A program made the position numbers and the translations under genes. A stretch of DNA of 64,000 nt, from NCBI GenBank assembly GCA_038380795.1, contig CM076277.1:1641501-1705500 (forward strand), given 5' to 3'. The notes below the pieces were generated by a model. It did not search any database, was not told the DNA's origin, and saw nothing but the letters and a program-made list of their open reading frames with translations. How positions within the stretch are numbered: the first letter of the stretch is position 1; each line of letters starts with the position of its first letter. The DNA comes from Pyrocephalus nanus. Taxonomy: Eukaryota > Chordata > Aves > Passeriformes > Tyrannidae. This document shows positions 61,011 to 64,000 of this stretch, piece after piece.

Positions 61011-61506
61011 GCAGGTAGGTGGAGTTCACCTCTTGCTAGGGCAGGAACAGAGTCAGGGCAGGGAAGGAGGGGAGCTCAGCCTGGGGTGGATCTGGGTCAC
61101 ACAGAGCTCCAACTGCACCTCTCCGTGGTCAAGGAACTGGAGAATCCCCATGGGGACCAGCAGCTTGGGGCATTGGGATAGGTGCCCCTGCCCCTGGGGG
61201 ACAGGGGGCTGGGGTGGGATGGCAGCATGCAGAGAGTGAGCCTGGCCGGGGACTGTCCCCCATGAGGCTGCAGATGCCCCGTCCTGGGCAGTCCCCAGAC
61301 ATCCCACCCCATCTGTGGTGGTGGTGGGAGGGTGGTTTCCTCGAAGGGCTCCCCTGGGAGCTGCCTGCCCAAAGCCCTGCCCTGGACGTGCTGGCGTCAC
61401 CCCATGGAAATGCCCTGCCCAGGACACAGGGCGGGGGATGCTGACCCATGAGCCTGAGCCCCTCCATCCCTCCCGGACGGAGCAGCCCAGGGGCTGAACC
61501 CCAGGG

Positions 61507-61594
61507 ATGGGGAATCTGCCTGGCCGGGAGAAGCCGCTCAGCATCCCATCGGCATCTGCTGACACCACGCAGCCCCCGCTGCCGGCTCAGCCAG
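61507..61594 (+). CDS. SLA2: SLA2 coding exon 1 (residues 1-29)
   Basis: Starts MGNLPGREKPLSIPS. The ATG context is 'cagggATGg', and Gly2 with a following basic stretch suits N-myristoylation, as known for SLAP proteins. The donor is 'cag|gtgagt'. The 5' UTR upstream may begin at an acceptor near 61486 ('gagcag'), which is uncertain. Confidence 0.93.
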
Positions 61595-63701
61595 GTGAGT
61601 GCCCAGCAGCTGATGGGCCAAACCCCACCTCGTGCCGAGTCCTCCCGCCCCAGCCGGGGCTGGCGCTGCCGGGGAAACTGAGCCCTCTCACCCTCCCTGC
61701 AGCCCCCAGCGCTTTCCAGGCTCTGGCCCTCTGTGACTTCCCCTCGGGCGCGGGGGTGGCCGCTGTCCTGAGGATGGGGGAGCAGCTCCGCATCCTCTCC
61801 GAGTAAGTCCCCGCACCAAGGGACGACTGACCAGCGTCCAGCCCGTGGGGCCACGCTGGTGGCATCCACCCTGCGGGTCTCGTCCCGCACCCTGCAGCCT
61901 CAGCCCACAGGCGGGTCATCCCTTTCCCCCGCAGGGACGGGGAGTGGTGGCTGGTGGTGTCCGAGGTGTCTGGCAAGGAGTGCCACGTCCCCAGCAGCTG
62001 CGTGGCCAAAATCAGGCACGGGTAAATGCTGGGAAGGGTCTGTCCCAGGGAGGGTCCCAGGCGCCAGGCCCTCCTGCCCCGGGGCCGTGGAGCAGGGCTG
62101 GGGATGGGGGAGGTGGCCCGGCGTGCTGCAGTGTCCCCAGGACATGTGCTGCAGTGTCCCCAGGACATGTCCTGCAGTGTCCCCGGGACATGTCCTGCAG
62201 TGTCCCCGGGACATGTCCTGCAGTGTCCCCAGGACATGTCCTGCAGTGTCCCCAGGACATGTGCTGCAGTGTCCCCAGGACATGTCCTGCCGAGCCCCGA
62301 GCTGTCCCCCTGCCCCAGCGGGGCGGGCTGGGCCCTGGGGGTCCCGCCGGGCCCTGGGGGTCCGTGGCCGCGGGGGAGGCTCTGCCAGCGCCCCTGCCCG
62401 CACAGGTGGCTGTACGAGGGCGTCAGTCGGCAGAAGGCGGAGGAGCTGCTGCTCCGTCCGGGCAACCACAGCGGGTCCTTCCTGATCCGGGAGAGCCAGA
62501 CCAGGCGAGGTGAGAGCCCTCGGGCCCGGCTCCTGTACCCTCCCCTGCCTCCCCCGTGGGCTGCCAAGGAGCAGGGGGAGGCAACCCTTGCTCACACCCA
62601 CTGGCAATGCCCCTCCCCGCGGGGCCGCTCCTCGCTGTTGCCGCTCTCCCGCTCTGTGCTGAGCCCCTGCCACGGGGCCTCAAAAGAACAAACCACCATC
62701 AGCTTCCTACAGCTTTGGGTTACGCAGGGAAGTGATAAAGCTCAGCCCACAAAACGAAACAGGGCCCCACCACACATGAGGGGACCCTGTGGGGAGACCC
62801 TGCGGGTGCTGCGGTGCAGATGGCTGAGGCACCAAGGACAGCTGATGTCCCAGCCCTTCCCCGGGTTGGTTTGGAGGTCCTCATGGCACGGGGCTGGCAC
62901 GGGGATGCAGAGCTCCATGAGGGGAAGGGTGGCACCACTTGTGTGACGGCAGAGCCCCCGCAGGGTATGGCAGGGGTGTGAGGGGTGGGTGCCCCGGGCA
63001 GCCCAGCCGCGACTCCTCGGCCCGCAGGCTGCTATTCTCTGTCGCTGCGCCGCGGGGAACGCGCTGCCTGCGCCTCGGTGACTCATTACCGCATCCACCG
63101 GCTGGAGAACGGCTGGATCTACATCTCCCCCGGGCTCACCTTCCCCAGCCTGCACAGCTTGGTGGATCACTACTCTGGTAACGCCCCACCAGCCCCCGCA
63201 CCCCGAGCTGTGCGTGGGGGATGCCCCGGGCCCTGAAGGACGGGGGGGAAAAGGTGACCGCCGGTCCCCCCCAGCTCAGGAGCCCCCGGGGTCGGGGGCT
63301 GCTGATGCTGATGCTGTTGGCTCCGTGCCCAGAGTTCAGCGAGGGGCTGTGCTGCCCCCTCGGCCAGCCCTGCTCCACGGACGGGATGAGGGCGGCCCGG
63401 GCTCCAACACCGCCCCTTGTCAAGAAGCCATCGCTGCACTGGGACGAGATCGACAGGTGAGGACACGCAGGGCAGGACCTCGGGCTCCCCTCAGCCCTGC
63501 CAGCCCCGGGAGCGCTGGGGGCTGCCTGCTGACCGCCCCATCTCCCGGAGCAGCTCCCTCCTGCTCTCCGAGAACGCATCCCCCCAGGAGGACTCTCCCT
63601 TCAGCCTGGGCCTGCGGGAAGCCATCAGCTCCTACCTGCTCCTCTCGGAGAGCAACAACCCCGAGCCGGACCCCGCAGGGAAAGGGGCAAAGAAGAGCTG
63701 A
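61507..63701 (+). CDS. SLA2: SLA2 (SLAP-2), whole coding region
   Basis: Coding parts: 61507-61594, 61703-61802, 61935-62021, 62406-62509, 63028-63177, 63333-63456 and 63554-63701. They total 801 nt, in frame, giving 266 residues against 261 in human. The order is an N-terminal MGNLPGREK (Gly2 suited to myristoylation), SH3 (about 35-90: ALCDFPSG, EDGEWWLVVSEVSG), SH2 (about 91-182: WLYEGVSRQKAEELLL, FLIRES with Arg120, HYRIH, GWIYISPGLTFPSL) and a tail. The protein has no kinase domain. It is a membrane-anchored adaptor that binds activated ZAP-70/SYK-type partners through SH2 and recruits CBL through its tail, lowering T- and B-cell receptor signalling. It is SLA2 rather than SLA by the W-L-Y-E-G and C-terminal exon pattern and by its position next to NDRG3. 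Confidence 0.97.
61703..61802 (+). CDS. SLA2: SLA2 coding exon 2 (residues 30-63, SH3 first half)
   Basis: Encodes APSAFQALALCDFPSGAG and VAAVLRMGEQLRILSE. ALCDF stands where most SH3 domains have ALYDY; a similarly changed motif (ALGSF) occurs in human SLA2. The donor is 'cga|gtaagt'. Confidence 0.97.
61935..62021 (+). CDS. SLA2: SLA2 coding exon 3 (residues 63-91, SH3 second half)
   Basis: Encodes DGEWWLVVSEVSGKECHVPS and SCVAKIRH. The SH3 WW pair is present, and the proline of the P-S motif is kept. It ends with two bases of Gly92. Confidence 0.97.
62123..62290 (+). repeat. 23-bp minisatellite in SLA2 intron 3
   Basis: Seven full 23-bp units (62123-62283) and a partial eighth lie directly head to tail. 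Units differ only at 'gtg/gtc' (third base) and 'cag/cgg'. Most unit junctions make the palindromic decamer GGACATGTCC. The repeating D-T-A-G-H-V minus-strand and S-V-P-R-T-C plus-strand open frames come from this array. Confidence 0.97.
62406..62509 (+). CDS. SLA2: SLA2 coding exon 4 (SH2 N-terminal half)
   Basis: Encodes WLYEGVSRQKAEELLLRPG and NHSGSFLIRESQTRR (residues 93-126). Arg120 in FLIRES is the conserved beta-B5 arginine that binds phosphotyrosine. The donor is 'gag|gtgaga'. Confidence 0.98.
63028..63177 (+). CDS. SLA2: SLA2 coding exon 5 (SH2 C-terminal half)
   Basis: Encodes GCYSLSLRRGERAACASV, THYRIHRLENGWIYI and SPGLTFPSLHSLVDHYS (residues 127-176). HYRIH and the TFPSL-LVDHYS helix are typical for SRC-family-like SH2 domains. 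The acceptor is 'cggcccgcag' and the donor 'tctg|gtaacg'. Confidence 0.98.
63333..63456 (+). CDS. SLA2: SLA2 coding exon 6 (SH2 end and linker)
   Basis: Encodes EFSEGLCCPLGQPCSTDG, then MRAARAPTPPLVKKPSLHW and DEID (residues 177-217). LCCPLGQPC aligns with ICCLLKEPC of human SLA2; the following linker is proline-rich and poorly conserved. Confidence 0.96.
63554..63701 (+). CDS. SLA2: SLA2 terminal coding exon 7
   Basis: Encodes SSLLLSENASPQEDSPFSL, GLREAISSYLLLSESN and a short Pro/Lys-rich end, then TGA at 63699-63701. SSLL-SE and GLRE-S-Y-L align with the human tail, the part that binds CBL. The last 16 residues have no visible human counterpart. Confidence 0.96.
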
Positions 63702-64000
63702 GGACAGGCCCCAGCTGGCCACAGCTTGTGCTGGACACCCATCCCCCAGCTCAGCCTTCACCTGCTTTCAGCCCCAGTCAGCAGCCCCTCGGTGCTGGGG
63801 GGCCCCGGACAGCCACGACCAAGGTGGGGCCAGGCACCAGCACCGGAGGAAGGGGCTGCCCGAGGGCCCACCCGCCCCCAGGCTGGGCACTTTGGGCTGG
63901 GATGTTTGGGCACTCAGAGCCCATGGGAGGAGGAGGAGGCAGGGGCTGCACGGAGAAGAAGTGCCTGCCCCACAGGCTGCCACAGGATGCTCCCGGGATC
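63702..64000 (+). other. SLA2: SLA2 3' UTR, continues past window
   Basis: No AATAAA or ATTAAA was found between the stop codon and the window end, so the transcript end lies outside. The sequence is GC-rich without recognised repeats. Confidence 0.7.

Larger units (their letters stand above)
57629..61506. other. Intergenic region between NDRG3 and SLA2
   Basis: G+C content rises visibly, with many short G runs on the + strand between 59930 and 60130. No transposon was recognised. Two candidate items are listed separately: a minus-strand open region (58805-60353) and a putative SLA2 promoter (60720-61010). Short imperfect 'gggcagtgctg' repeats occur at 60306-60350. Confidence 0.7.

Noticed and set aside
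61587..62673. Long minus-strand frames of 253-326 residues over SLA2
   Set aside because: They overlap SLA2 exons antisense and include the 23-bp minisatellite; GC-rich sequence lacks stops in many frames here.

Overview
This is a vertebrate nuclear window, most likely from a bird. Two protein-coding genes lie on the + strand in the order NDRG3 then SLA2, the same order and orientation as on human 20q11.23. The transposon content is avian: short, 5'-truncated CR1 LINE 3' ends in both orientations, two clusters of much older CR1 remnants, and one tRNA-Ile-like SINE with a CR1-like tail. I know that SINE type from songbirds, so a passerine is likely. No viral genes, CRISPR array or free-standing tRNA or rRNA gene were seen.

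Layout. Positions 1-360 hold a CR1 fragment and unassigned sequence. Positions 360-860 are a CpG-rich promoter containing an almost perfect 108-bp palindrome and the probable non-coding exon 1 of NDRG3. Intron 1 (558-25664) is AT-rich, with CR1 pieces and a 15-16-bp minisatellite. NDRG3 coding exons run from 25714 to 56306: exon 2, exon 3, a 16-kb intron 3 with the SINE, a second minisatellite and an ancient CR1, then a dense block of exons 4-17. The 3' UTR ends near the AATAAA at 57602. Positions 57630-61500 are a GC-rich intergenic stretch with a possible, unproven minus-strand transcription unit and a putative SLA2 promoter. The seven coding exons of SLA2 fit in 61507-63701, and its 3' UTR runs off the window.

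The NDRG3 exons join in frame without internal stops into 387 codons (374 without a 39-nt cassette exon). They encode an alpha/beta-hydrolase-fold protein that lacks a catalytic serine. The SLA2 exons join into 266 codons with a myristoylation-type N terminus, SH3, SH2 and a C-terminal tail. The two genes are unrelated in function: NDRG3 is a broadly acting stress and lactate-linked signalling protein, and SLA2 is a lymphocyte adaptor that damps antigen-receptor signalling. Their adjacency is conserved synteny, not an operon.

Nothing here looks like a wholly new biological system. The points most worth a second look are the promoter palindrome, an SLA2 intron minisatellite whose unit junctions make consensus p53 half-sites, the NDRG3 cassette exon and divergent C-terminal tail, and the minus-strand open region between the genes.
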